The notes below the pieces were generated by a model that saw only the letters and a program-made list of their open reading frames with translations, was not told where the DNA came from and made no database searches. From the NCBI GenBank assembly GCA_036850595.1, contig CM072163.1:18314639-18378638 (forward strand): 64,000 bases of DNA, read 5' to 3'. The position numbers were made by a program, and so were the translations under genes. Position 1 is the first letter of the stretch; each line of letters starts with the position of its first letter. This DNA comes from Rhyacichthys aspro (Eukaryota > Chordata > Actinopteri > Gobiiformes > Rhyacichthyidae). Positions 13,820 through 26,210 of the stretch are shown here, piece by piece.

Positions 13820-13970
13820 CTCAGCAGCTGATCTGAAGCCGGCGAGAAGCTCCGAGGCAAAGTGATGAATAGTCAGCGAGCCCTCTATTCCCTCCCTGCT
13901 GCGAGACGCTCTCTGTCGGCAGATTGGATCTCTGGCATCCACCAACCTGGACGAGGAGGGGCTGGCTGCT
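13820..13970 (-). other. Candidate exon, unassigned
   Basis: The minus strand shows a strong acceptor (ATTTTTTTCCTAAAG) and a strong donor (GAG|GTAAGATCG) around 151 nt. One frame is open throughout and reads SSSRLVDARDPICRQRASRS, then REGIEG and ASELLAGFRSAAE, with a protein-like composition. Another frame reaches a stop only at the last codon. I do not recognise the product. It lies about 1.6 kb beyond the lsr stop on the same strand, so it could belong to a following gene or to an alternative lsr 3' end. Confidence 0.3.
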
Positions 13971-14735
13971 CTTTAGGAAAAAAATGAGTGATCGTATGGT
14001 GTTAGATTAAAAACGATCAAGAACTTTGTATGAAGATATACAGTACTCACTCTTTTAAATCTTGATTTACTTGCTGGAAATGAAGATAAAAATTGAAGAT
14101 GGAGGAGGAACTTCCACTTGGTTTCCGGTTTATTTGGTATGGAGCCAGCAAACTCTGTGGTTTGGATGGAGATTTTTGCTACTAAGAATAATTGAAAGTA
14201 GGCAAGAAAGATCCATACAGTTTATTGGTTAACACTACACTTGTTATAGTAAAATGTTTTTTTCCCCTCTGACTAAGTTAGCTCATCTGGAAATGCCTAA
14301 CCAACATTTTTCTTTTTGCGACAATTCAAAACTTTGCGTCTATTGGACTCCTTTAATGGAAACTTTATGTATTGACTAATAGTCAATATACGCTCTTATT
14401 AGTGTTATTATTGCTTTCCCCTATTCACCCTGTTCTTATTATTATTGGGTTAAAAGTGCTTTCACATGGAGATCTAGGGACTGCAATCAGGGCACACTGG
14501 CTTACGATATCAAACAGATATAGTAAACTTTCGAAAAAAATCAGAACTGGGATATCTAACTTAAGTGTATTTTCTATAATCAGCACTTTAGTGACTCAAC
14601 ATGAAATCACATTTTAAATAATCAGCTATTATCAATAGCTTCAGGTTTCTTGTATATGATGGATATTGTAGAGACAAATCTTACAATACTAAATAAATTA
14701 TACACAAAGCAGCAGACTATGTGCTCTGACCTGAC

Positions 14736-14786
14736 CTCCTCTGAGACGGCTGTAGGGAGTAACACATCTGGAACAGCTGTCTCATC
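14736..14786 (-). other. Candidate 51-nt microexon, unassigned
   Basis: The minus strand reads CCATTCAG|GATGAG at the left and GAGGAG|GTCAGG at the right. A TACTAAT branch-site-like motif lies about 20 nt upstream of the acceptor. The 17 codons read DETAVPDVLLPTAVSEE, phase 0 at both ends. It may pair with the candidate exon at 13820-13970, but the joint reading frame is ambiguous. Confidence 0.25.
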
Positions 14787-15009
14787 CTGAATGGCACAAA
14801 TATTAGTATTTTGGTAGTATTTCAAAAAAATACTTAAATAATGTAGTGATTTGTGCTGAACACACAAATCTTCAATAATACTTATGCTCTAGAGATACAC
14901 AGGGTTTTACAGACTAAAGTCCACACACTAAACAGTGTACAATGGCATGAAAAGTAAAATGGTGACCTCTAGTGGTGAAAAAATTAACCAATATGTAATT
15001 GTCTTAACA

Positions 15010-15015
15010 TTTATT
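15010..15015 (-). terminator. Candidate lsr polyadenylation signal
   Basis: The minus strand reads AATAAA (plus strand TTTATT), about 580 nt beyond the lsr stop codon. It is the best canonical hexamer I saw within a normal 3' UTR distance. Confidence 0.4.
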
Positions 15016-15595
15016 GTAAAAAGGATATTCAATAAAAAACTCAAACATTTTAATGAAAGGGCAGCATTATTTGAAGGCTGTACAATATACTGAAGTTGAA
15101 AATTGTAAAAATGTATAAAACAATTAATAAACTAAATCCATAATGTCTAATTGCACTGTGCACACTAATGTAACTACAAAAGCTAAAAGCATTTATAAAA
15201 TTCATCTACAGTTATAAAATCTATTGTAAAACCTAAGCCCTTATAAAACTCTATCACTATTTGTCAGTGAGAAGATGCAGCTGCAGAAGGCCTTGATAAA
15301 AGTGACACAAACAGTTACATGTTTACATTTGAAGAGGCACACAGCTTCACAAACCTCAACTTTCACACGATCTGTACACATTAAGGCACTTGTGGCAGCC
15401 ACAATGTTTTCAACATCAAAAAACACTTACATGAATCATTAATAAAGAATTTCTATTTAAAAACATACACATAACAGAGCATGAATTAAGATAAAGTTAG
15501 CTATTGTTAATGTTAGCCCGGCAAATGGGCACAATGACAAATATTTACAGTCTAGTCATTTTGTGAATAAATTGCAGATTCCTGGAGAGGATTTT

Positions 15596-18500
15596 TTACA
15601 CCACCAGGCTTTCCCGACTAACAGCTCCATTCTGTAAGAAAAGAAAAGATTATTTACTGATTCTTACTAACTTAACAGGAGGACAGACAAATTTATATCA
15701 GTATATACTTAATTTACTGTTAGTCACTGTCACATAGAAATTGTGTTTTACTTTTGAAGCTGCAAAAACGGATCTCCCCTCCAAAAATCCGATGTCAAAC
15801 TGTGTCTCACCTTGCGGAGGTTGCTTTTCTTTGAAGATGATGCACTTTCATTATCACTGTAAGGCGGAGGAGGAGGAGCTGGGTAGTCGTCATGGCGACC
15901 AGGGAATCCAGAGGGTGGGTTTGAAGGAAGTGGAGGGGGTCCACGGGCTCGACCTCTGTCCGAGCGGTCACTCTCACTGTCCAGATGCTCCCGGCTGCGC
16001 GCCCTCTGCTGCTCACTCAACTTCTTCCTCTCCATGGCCTCTCGCAGGATACCGTCGTCGTAATCGTCTCGGCCCCCTCTGGCTCCGCCCCCGTAGCGTC
16101 GGTCTTTCTCCAGACTCATCAGGTCGTCCCGGCTGCGGCTGCGTCTCCTTGCCAGGCCGCTGGAGGCTCCTCCTCCTCTGCGCCGGTCGTCGGGAGAGTA
16201 GTCTCTCCTGCGATCATCGTAGACTCGGTCGTAGCCACTGCGAGCACTGCTGCTCCACTCATCGTCTGAGCTGAATTCAAAATATGAGGGAGGGCAAACG
16301 GAAACGCATAAGGGACATCTTCAGAACACACTAAAACTAGTCTATTTTTTGTTGACAATTGCCAACTTTTTGTTAGTTTATCATTCTGTGAGTAGAAATA
16401 CAATTTATGCGCAGGTTTTTGTTTCATATGTCAGTCTTTCTCATATTCAGCCTTCTGGTTTTCCCAGGCTATTATGATACGCTATCACAGATTATAGTAA
16501 GACTATATTGAAAGTTGAAGAGTTTCCAAAGTGCAGTGGTTTTGAAACTGACTAAATACCATAAACATCCAACAACCATCTCTGCTCTTTCTCCCCACAA
16601 GAAGACAAGAGCAGGAGGAAGAACCAAAACTCAGCATAAAGTGAAGTCAATCTTTGATAAAGAAAATAATTTTGAACAGCCTCTCTGATGTAATTTTGTT
16701 AAAGTTCTGAAATTCTGAGTTAGCAAATATTTTACAGCAAGGGTACAGAAAGAAAGAAATACTGGATGATTATGTCAAGTGGTTGTCTTGTCAGACTAGT
16801 GGTTATTTACTTTCAGTAATTATTGTCTGGATGATACATTAACATAAAAAAGCCAAACAGAAGAGGGTAATACATCTCTGTATTACCCTCTTCTGCCCCG
16901 GGGCTCATCGGGACGCCGGCGGTAGTCATCACGGTCGTAGCGTCGGCCGATTTCGTCGAGGTTGTCCATGGAACGGGCTCGTACACGGTTGTCCCCGTCC
17001 CGCCGGTTGTAGTCGTCTCGGCGATGGACGTGCTGGGACACGCTGCTGATGGTGCTCATGGCTTCGTCCTGGTCGTACACAGTGGCCAGAGGTGGAGGCT
17101 GAGAGCGACCCCCTCGACCTCTGGGGTCATGGCTGTCATGCAGGGAGCTCACTTCACTCATGTTCTCCACTAAAGAGTAAAAAAAAAAAAAGAAGAGGTT
17201 TTTCCCTTTGCATCATTGCCCCCTTCAGCCCAACAAGCTGAAGCAAACAAATGTGGCTAATGAATGTCTACAACTAGATCAAAGTTTGGAGACTTTCCAT
17301 TTCTCATTTTGAATTATACATAAAAAAATAGGCTTTACTAATGTAATAGACTTGTAAACTAAAGGGAGAGAGATGCAGGCCTATTCCCGCAAGTCCAACT
17401 GCCACACATCGATTGTGAAACCTGAAGAAGGTTTGGAGATGAGTAACATGTTCTAAGAAGTAGATGGCGTGGTCAGGTGGTCTTGTGGTTTCATGCCAGA
17501 TAGAAACCTAGATCAAGACTGTTTAACAATGTGAGAGCATTAGAGACAATAAAATAGACCTTTTCCACAAAACACACTGAAAATTGAACTACATGCTGTT
17601 TAACAAACCAGAGTAAATTGTGCTGAGAAAAAAGAACACCCCTTGTAGAAAAATGATTAAAAAAAAGTAAAAGTGAAATGATCAAATAAAAGAAGTAAGA
17701 AGTCTGTCTATATACTTTCACTTCCACATTGTCCATCTGAGTAAAAGGATGTTTTTGTGTGTGTGACAGTTCATTAAATTATTCACAAAAATCCAGCATA
17801 TTGTAACATGAAAATGTGTTTGTCTTTTAACAGAAAGTGGAAAGAATTATTTTAGTTTTTCCTTTGTTAGAAACACCATAAAAATACCCTTAAATTCATT
17901 GAAATAAAAAGACTTAAAGTCATTTTGATTGTTGATGAGAACTCTTATCTGACACATCTAAAACTGATTGAGATGTAAAAATCATACGTTCATCTGCAAC
18001 TTTAAACTTCTGAATAGTTTTATTCACTGGTACAAACACTGATCAGATTAGTGAGGGTTACTCACTGCGGTTATAATTTGCAGGTCTGGACGGATCCAGG
18101 TTGGCCAGCTCCCGCTCCATGTAGTAAATAGCACGGGTAGCGTTCCCATCAGGGTCCACCTGGATGCGATACCCACTACGAGCTTTTCAAAGTGACACAG
18201 AGATCGGCGACTTAGGACAAAACGGCCAGCAATGTTCAATAAATTCAAATATAAACTATAAACTATTGAAAATGTCAGACAGTAAACATATTTAAGCCTC
18301 GTTACTGCGTGGTACGGTACAGGTCGGCTTAATTGTTTAGCTCCACCATTTAGAAAGCAGACCACACACACAGGTGACTCAAAGTGGTACGGCATGCTTT
18401 TTGAGGACAATTCGGACCCCTGGGAAAATGGAAACACACCCGTACAGACCCGACCTGCACCGTACTGTTACAGTTACTATAGATTGGAGTTTCAGAAACC

Positions 18501-21500
18501 ATACATGGTAAATTCTGCTCATAGATCTTTTGGACAAAACTGGCATCTCTACCTAGAGCTTGTGTGACTTACTGTGATCCCCTCCTCCATCTTGGTCATG
18601 TAGCAAAGGCACCTGAGAGCCATGTCCCACTGCAAAAACACATAATAAATAATGGATTTCAAACATAAACTCTCTTAAAGCACACATCATATTAGTAACA
18701 ATCCGATAACATTAACAGAAAGCGGTTTATAGCGAAGAAGTCCCACCTGAACTCGCACCATCATAGTCACGACCGTAAGTGTTGTGCGGAGGAGGTCCCC
18801 CGACTCCATTAGGTAAAGGAAGCAGGGGCATGGCAGGCTGGTTCATCCCGCCGCTGTAAACGGGCTGCCCATACATACTGGGGGCATACAGGGTGGCAGC
18901 GTATTGACTGGCCACACCTTTCTTCACCGCTTTCCCTGCCTCGTACACTGCAAAAACAAGGGGCACAAAGTTAGTGTACGAGATGCTTTCGTAACTCTGG
19001 CAGATCGATGTTTAAGTCTTGACTTTTTGGCTTTTGTGCGTTCTGTTTTGTACTTACGAGCTCGGGGGCAGCAGCAGCGCTCGGGGCAGCAGGGGCAGCT
19101 GACGTAGCAGCAGCACGTGTGTGGACAGCACTGGCACCAGCAGATCCCGATGAGCAGCAGCAGCAACAGAAAGCCCAGCACCACCAGAACCACCAGAAGC
19201 CAGTCTGTGGAGAACACAACACAATCACAACATTCACCTATAGTTTTCACCAGAGCCATGTGAGGCTTTACCTTTAGTGTAGCATAAAGAGAAAAGACAA
19301 GAAAGCACTGTTTGTGGTTTGAATGATAAGACACGGTACTCTTTCCACACAGCTGTAAACCATGAGCTTTTTTCCAAATAAAGTAGGAAACTGTTACAAT
19401 TCCAATCCTTTTCTTTTTCAAAATAGATCAAAACTACTCAACATGTGGTTATTTGTGTATTTGTAAAGCTCAGTCAAACCAGTAAAACCAGTTTATTTGA
19501 AAGCATGACTTCACATGTCAGTTCAAGCAGGGCTGAGAGGCAAAAAGCAACAATAAAGAGGGGAAATCCTGTGTACAATTCATCTAAGAGTGATAAAGTG
19601 ATGTTCACACAATTGCCTTTTTGTGCTTCTGCATTCACACTTGAAAGCCACACGTGGGACTAGACACCAGAATACAAATGTAATTACAAAGAAGAGTGTG
19701 GTTGGAAATAGGCATGGGCCGTTTCCTGTCTTCTAGGTATAGTTTGGTTTAATCGTCAAAATCAAAAGCACTAAACATTTCCCTTCCTACAGTGAGAGAT
19801 TTGTGAGAGGTTTGTGAGCAGCATCTTACCACAGCTCCTCAGACAGTATGTGGAAGGAGAGTAAGCGCTGGTAAATGCATTAGGTTTTCCTTTGAGACTG
19901 GCTAATGAACTACTTCCATTGTGCCCTTTGCTCTAAAAATACAATAACTGGCAGGATGTGTTATGTATATCTCATGAATGCAGACAGTTTGGTCAGCTTT
20001 TGTCCCTACAGTGTGGGCCTACAGCAGTTACTGAATATCTGTTCACAATATGGCCTAAAACATGACAACCAATATAATTGCTACAAAGAGCGCCTACACT
20101 ACAGCTTCTACACTTTTATTCCAGCCTGCAGAGACTTACAGTCGCATTATGATGCTGCTGCTGAAGGCCCAAAGAAACTGTGGAGTGTATAGTTTGTAGT
20201 GTTGAGCTATGAATTCACATAATGTCATCACACATGCTCTGGTTTGTCCTGTGCAGCCACTGGTGATCCTGCCTTTATGGGATTTGATCTTGTGAAGTAG
20301 ATTACTTTAGTTCTTTTACACTGTTGTGTAGACATTTATAAAAGTAATGTTTTATTCTCATACTTATTATCCCGGCCCATGCCTAGTTAGGAGTGCAACA
20401 TTCTTAAAAGACACATTCAGAATTGTCCTTCCGTCATAGGATGCTTGATCTACATGAGAAACAACATTCAATTTGGCATTTTTTTCTTGGCCAAAGCTTA
20501 ATTTAACCCTTTTAAAAACACAATTCTGAATATTTTCATGAAGTAATGTTTGCCAAAGCCACATACAGCCCACCCCCCTTCCACATATTTCCACTACTCT
20601 ACAACTTCATAGGTTTTTTAAGGGGCTTGTACCTTCCATAACCAGTAAGTCAATGCCAGGCAGAAGATCAGTAGTATTTGACTTTCTCTCTGTGAAAGAA
20701 AGATACAGTTACAATTATTTTATTAATTTTAGGCCCCATGCTACCTGACTACTTTTAAAGGCTAAAATCAACCATTTACACAGACCCCTGTTTGTGGAAG
20801 AAAAGGCCAATATTCAAGTGTATTCACACACAAAGAGATGAGGATGAAAAGCAGTGAGTGCACACTGTGTGGGGAAAAAGCATCTGGACGTCAAAGAAAC
20901 TTACCGAGCACTATCAGCTCTGTGTAGTCTTCAGTGTTTCCTGTCAGGTCTGAAGCAGAGGTGACCGAGCAGTAGTAGACCCCACTGTCACCCCACGCTG
21001 TCTGGGCTATGTTCAAGTCCGCCTCTGTGAGAGAAAAACTATTTTATTTACATTTATTTAAAAGGAAAAGGGCAAACCAGTGCTTATATGTACATTACAT
21101 GCACTATGGAGGTATGAGCATTTATCACTCTGTAAAACCTCCTATGAGCAGAATTTGTTTATGTGGAGAAATTTGATGAAGATCTTAGGGTTTTTATTTG
21201 TCTTACCAGTTTCGTTGTCTGTTTTATTACCTGTATAACTCCAGCCTCATCATTTTTGTTTTGAGCTCTTAAATTGTGCCGATTGCTTATCATAATGTTT
21301 TTAAAACTTGTAAATGACCATTTTGATCTCCTGTTCCTCAATATAACAGTTCAAATATGAATATTTAGGATGGCATGAAACTAGCTTTTTATATGGTTAA
21401 TACACAATAGATTATTTAGAATTAAACTTATTTTGACATAATATGCCTAGCCTAACTCTGAAGCCTGGAACAACATACCCAGTTAGCATAACATTATTGC

Positions 21501-23364
21501 AATACAAGCCATTCTTTGCAATATGGATATTGCTAATATACAGCAATAAAACCTTTTTATTTATTGTGCAGACCTAGTTTGTTAACCTCCTGCTCATCTT
21601 GAAACTTCACTTTTCATAATGCATCATAGGAAACGTTGAGAGCACATTATTTGGACATGATTGATGTTCAAATAAACAGCTAAAAAACTGTTTAAATGTA
21701 ATGTTTTTCATATGGAGTCAGGAGGATGCATGCTGATTCGTTTATATATGTGAGTCCACATTGAAGAGTACCATAGTACATTTTTGGACAATGAAAATAA
21801 AAAATCAAATCTACTCTTTTAAAACTGATAAAGAGAAACAGAACTGCACTATCTGCGTTGTCACTCACTGTTGAGGATGCTGATCTTGCGTCCTTGGTAA
21901 TCTGGGCCCAGAGTGACAGCAGTGTTGTCCTTTGAGGCCACGCTACGCACCGTCCTTTGAGAGTCACTGCACTCGATGTTGGGGTCATAGTTGGGGTTGT
22001 TCTGAGCCAGGATATTATCTGCGCTGCTGGGGTTCAACGCAGCCTGCACTGGGTCACGACAGTAGGACTTGTATTTCCACAAGACCACAGGAGGCTGAGT
22101 GGACGAGGTCTGGTAGTTACAGACAAGGGTGACAGGCTGGAACAGGATCACCACGTATCTCCTGGTGGGACACTGGACAGATATGGCCTTGATGGACTCT
22201 GAAAAAGATTGAAACAGGGGATTAAGATCGCCCAAATGTTGTAACCTTGGGTCACTCTGACATAAGAGTGTGAATTTCTGAGGGTGTGGTGTCTGAGAGG
22301 CAAAATGTCTACACCGCTGGTATCACTGAGAGTGGGTGGAATGAGTCAGACTGCCTTGATGTTTTAGCTTTAGATAAGCATGGGGTGATATGAGGTTTAC
22401 TTTTCACAACAAGACTACTTCAAACTTAATGTTACACGTTGAAAGAAATAGTCTCAAGAAAAAATAGAAAAAAGAAAGCTTGCCTTTTCTTCCTTTAAAA
22501 AGAAACCTATAAAGGAGCTACATATAATGCAAAAAGCAACAGACAGAGATCAATGCTTGTATGTAGTCCTAGCACATTATAGCAATGCTTTTAAAACTTT
22601 TTACCATGAATACATGTCTCTAAGCCAATTGCTATGGTTCCACCAAAGAAACAGAAAGTATATCCCTTCTATTAATAGTAACAATCCTGAGTTTGTAGCA
22701 GTATAATAGCGCAGATGGTGGAACGTTAGAGTCTGAAATTAGCTTAAAGAAGGCTGCTATTCCGTAGTGCTACAGGTATGAAGTGACATTCAATTATTTG
22801 GTACAGTAGTTCATTGCAGTAACAGGTGTTCTCCTTCTGAAAGCCCCATTGTTATCACTGTACTGTAAAGCTGCTTTGTTGAACCTTCACTAGCTATATC
22901 TCTAGCTAATGACAGGGTTAGCACACTTTTCTTTGTAGCAACGCGCATATATTTCTGGTCAAGTGGATGGAGGAAGCCAAGTTAGTCGAGCAGGGACGCT
23001 ATTTTTAATTTTATTGTGAATAATACTCATGTATTCTTGCATTTTCGCTTATAAAAACATAAGTCTATAACAAGTAAAGAAACATAATGGGTGGTGGAAA
23101 AAACTTTCACTTGCGTTAGTTAAACTACTTATTTGTTAAACAGTCGTCAGTAGCAAAACGTAGCTAATATTTTACAATTTAAAATGTGGAATGATAAATA
23201 AACTATCGAGAGATACAGAGTGAAAATAGAGAAAACTCCAAATAAAAAATAAAAAAAATGTGAGCGTAGCGGAAGAGGGCCCACCCAGTTAAGCAAAAAC
23301 AAGCCAACTTACCTGTCGCCATTAACGCGCCAAGAATTAACGTCCACAACACTTTTAATCCCAT
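15596..23364 (-). CDS. lsr: Lipolysis-stimulated lipoprotein receptor / angulin-1
   Basis: Eleven coding exons with matching phases: 23313-23364, 21869-22198, 20905-21024, 20633-20689, 19058-19204, 18747-18947, 18573-18629, 18066-18182, 16887-17169, 15811-16270, 15596-15631 (1860 nt, 619 aa). A signal peptide (about 1-17) precedes an Ig V domain with Cys44 and Cys146 (DSGVYYC). A transmembrane helix (about 188-207) follows, then a Cys-rich run (CWCQCCPHTCCCY). The long Arg/Asp/Pro-rich tail includes GYRIQ, YYMERELANLDPSRP and a C-terminal SRESLVV. These blocks identify LSR, not ILDR2, which ends differently. In vertebrates the angulins recruit tricellulin to tricellular tight junctions, and LSR also takes up lipoproteins. 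SLVV resembles a PDZ ligand. The 57-nt exons 4 and 7 and the 147-nt transmembrane exon are phase 1-1, so they can be skipped in frame. Introns contain small repeats only. Confidence 0.93.
16858..16895. promoter_or_regulatory. Perfect inverted repeat covering the lsr exon 9 donor
   Basis: The arms CAGAAGAGGGTAATAC (16858-16873) and GTATTACCCTCTTCTG (16880-16895) are exact reverse complements with a 6-nt loop. In the lsr pre-mRNA (minus strand) the second arm contains the end of exon 9 and its GTAATA donor (exon ends at 16887). The splice site would therefore sit inside a 16-bp stem. The structure is seen directly; an effect on splicing is inferred. Confidence 0.85.
18290..18470. repeat. Degenerate fish repeat in lsr intron 7
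   Basis: Contains GTGGTACGGTACAGGTCGGC and CCCGACCTGCACCGTACTG, which are inverted versions of one motif. It resembles short fish DNA transposons whose ends carry GGTACGGGTCGG. A similar degraded stretch lies at about 47470-47590. The class is uncertain. Confidence 0.45.
21480..21580. repeat. Partial MITE end in lsr intron 2
   Basis: It ends TTATTGTGCAGACCTAG, close to the reverse complement of the TAGGGCTGCACAATA terminus of the hAT-like family, with TATTGCAATA-rich sequence before it. The other end was not located. Confidence 0.4.
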
Positions 23365-24625
23365 ATTCACGCTTTTCAAACTACTCTTTTACTATGAAAC
23401 TAACAAAATACTCTAACAAAACGCCGTGATGTGCATAATAAAAAATTAAAAAAAACAGTCTTCGTTCTCAGCCAGGTAGCGTCAACTCCATTTTGTCCGT
23501 GTTAGACGATACCCGCCTTGGGGGGAGTACCTGAACGCCCCACGTCTACAGCTCAGCCAACAGGTGAGCTGCCAGGAACCTGTTGCGAAATAGGGGTGGG
23601 TGATAGGTTTTACATGTTATTTTGAGATAAATCATCTCATTCAACAGTACTGATGTAAAAACGGCATATGGGCGTGAATTAAAACACTTGAATATTTTAT
23701 ATAATTATGTTAGAGTCATAAAAACAAAAAAACAGACGAATACATATACAAGTGCGACACCTGTATTTTGGTACGACCCATCCCCATAAGTTAATGTACA
23801 ACTGGTGAACTCAGTGTGGCTCTGTGTCAATTTGTTTATTTGGAGGGTGAACAGGATCGTTCTACAAAAGGACAAAAATACATTTTTATTGTGTAACGCT
23901 TATTTTTATTTCATTTCATTCGTGTCTCAAAACTATAAAATGCGAAGACAGATTGAAAAAAAAAACATTTATTCAACGTCTGTGAAAGTAATATTCAGTA
24001 TAACAAGTCCATGGGAACAGCAGAGAATTGTAAAAGTTTTTCACAATTGCTAAGAAAAAATAAACACATTTCTCTAAACACTTTAGAGGTTTCTTTACAG
24101 CTATAACACTGTTCTCATATTTTGCTTTCTGTTGTCAAATTGAACACACAACAGAGCAGACAGAACATGCTACTACACAGTTGTCAGTTTATGATCAGCT
24201 AAATGTCAGTATAATAAACAGTACAATTGCTTCTAACGATGGAGCTTCATTTTCTTTACATAAATGAACACTTTCCCAAACCAGGATAGTTTACAATATT
24301 TTATAATCTGTATATCTCGTGCCTTTAATAATAATGTAACAGAACATAGAATTGTCTTCAGCTTAGCCTGTGATTGTCCAATCAGATCATTCTGTCTAAT
24401 CACAAAGTTTGTTCCATGAATGTATTTATATGATTAATATTCGTAACTTGAGCCAGTTTCTGAGTCACTCACTGGCAGTGTTCTGCTTCGTATTTCCTCA
24501 TTTCTTACTATCTGCAAATGCACAACAACTTTTTAATAATAATAATTTAAACTACTCAAATAATATATAAGTTAAAAATCTTTTTTAAGCTCATAGGTTT
24601 GTTGTCCCTAATGTAACTTGAACAC
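23365..24625. other. lsr upstream region and gene-free stretch
   Basis: The first 200 bp should contain the lsr 5' UTR and promoter: there is a short GC-richer patch at about 23500-23570, but no clear TATA box. The rest is AT-rich with no supported exon. Confidence 0.5.
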
Positions 24626-26210
24626 AATGGGCCTCATTCATGAAGCTTCTTATGTAGAAATGTCTACTTAAGCCCTACTTTAATTTTTGGCATTCAATTT
24701 TTTATTTTTTATTTTTTTATGAAAAAAGCTCTTCTGGAAGAAATCCCAAGAACAGGGTAAAGCACTCTTTCAATTCAATTCAATTCAATTTTATTTGTAT
24801 AGCCCAGTATCACAATGACAATTGCCTCAAAGGGCTTCACAGTAAATGAACACTCAAGACAGTAAATGCACAACAGACAGAGCATGACAACATCCCCTGT
24901 CCTTAGACCCTCCATCAGGGTAAGGAAAAACTCAAAAAACCCAGCCGGGGAAAAAGAGAAACCTCAGGGAGAACCACAGAAGGAGGGATCCACTCCCAGG
25001 ACGGACAGGCCGTGCAATAGATGTGTCACTGACAAATACTCAATTATATGTACAAGTGAATGAAGTTAATTAGGATAAAGTCCATGGTAATCTCAGCAGG
25101 AACAGTTCATCTGAGAGGGACTGGGTCAGGATGGGTCCATGGGTCGGGACGGGATCACCGATGGGCCACAGCTAAGGTCCAGTCATCACTGGGACGTCTA
25201 ACAGCAGCCAGACATCTGGGAAGAGTGGGACAGAGCAACAACTTGTGAACAGTAATGAACTGAGCGGAAATGTAATTAATATATAACAGAGGATAGAAGC
25301 TCAATGTGTCCCTTCCTCATCATGTAGGCCAAGAGAAATCACAGCTAATCTATATATCCTGACCATAAGCCCTATCAAAAAGGAAAGTCTTAAGCCTAAC
25401 CTTAAATATAGAGACTGTGTCTGCCTCTTTAACGCGAGCTGGAAGTTGATTCCATAAAATAGGAGCTTGGTAACTAAAGGCTCTACCTCCCATTGTACTT
25501 TTGGAAACTCTAGGAACGACTAGTAGCCCTGCATTTTGAGAACGAAGCGCTCTATTAGGACGGTACGGCACTGTGAGGTCTCTGAGATAGGACGGGGCCT
25601 TCCCACTGAGGGCCTTATAAGTGAGGAGGAGGATTTTGAACTTAATTCTGAATTCTATTGGAAGCCAGTGAAGAGAAGCTAACACTGGAGTAATGTGCTC
25701 TCGTCTGTTTGTTCCTGTTAATATTCTAGATGCTGCGTTTTGGACGAGCTGAAAACTTCTCAAGGAGTTATTTGGGCATCCTGCCAGCAGAGAATTACAG
25801 TAGTCTAACCTCGATGTAACAAACGCATGAATCAGTTTTTCGGCATCACTTTTAGACAAGATATTTCTAATTTTCCCTATGTCTCTTACACACATATCTG
25901 CTCCCATCCCTGCCCTTGTGAACTGTGCATTTCAAAGCGCTCATTAATTTAATGTTTATCGTTTATTGGTTGACTCTCTAAAATATGCTTTTACTGTGTT
26001 TGGTTTTCAAGTGTTTTTTAACCACTACAGGCACTTAAACGGCAGGCTGATGCTCATTTCCTGGTTTGGTTGAATAAGGACACTGAACTATAGCACTTGG
26101 CCTCCTTCACAGACCTTCAGTAAGCTCCAGTCTTATGTCCATATATGGACATTGGCAGGGTGTTTCTTATGTTAATGTTATGTTAATGAGGAGCGTGCGC
26201 CATGGAGTTA
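24626..26210 (+). repeat. Older dispersed repeat split by a LINE
   Basis: The outer parts (24626-24770 and 25934-26210) match the inverted repeat at 12277-12890 in order. The left part carries GGGCCTCATTCATGAAGCTT and TTTTTGGCATTC; the right part carries CTTATGTCCATATATGG and TATGTTAATG. The middle (24771-25933) is a LINE absent from the other copy, so this is a nested insertion. Confidence 0.7.
24771..25933 (-). mobile_element. 5'-truncated L2-like LINE
   Basis: On the minus strand 25907-25350 encodes 185 residues of the end of a non-LTR ORF2: HAFVTSRLDYCNSLLAG, LVQNAASRILTG, HITPVLASLHWLPI, ALRSQNAGLLVVPR and FKVRLKTFLFDRAYG. These blocks are typical of L2/CR1-group LINEs in fish. About 580 nt of 3' UTR follow, ending in a pentanucleotide tail of four AATTG units (24771-24790), as L2-type elements do. 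The flanks AAAGCACTCTTT (24759-24770) and AAAGCGCTCATT (25934-25945) match at 10 of 12 bases and look like the target duplication. The endonuclease and most of the reverse transcriptase are missing, so it cannot move by itself. Confidence 0.85.

Larger units (their letters stand above)
12891..15009. other. Intergenic stretch downstream of lsr
   Basis: Apart from the two candidate minus-strand exons listed separately, no gene is supported. The sequence is AT-rich with short direct and inverted repeats. Confidence 0.5.

Noticed and set aside
15741..16274. 177-codon plus-strand open frame
   Set aside because: It is the antisense shadow of lsr exon 10, whose minus-strand reading matches LSR.
15596..23364. 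Naming the Ig receptor ILDR2 or ILDR1
   Set aside because: The C-terminus SRESLVV, the LANLDPSRP block and the 57-nt exon 4 (TTDLLPGID-like text) fit LSR. ILDR2 ends in a different sequence.
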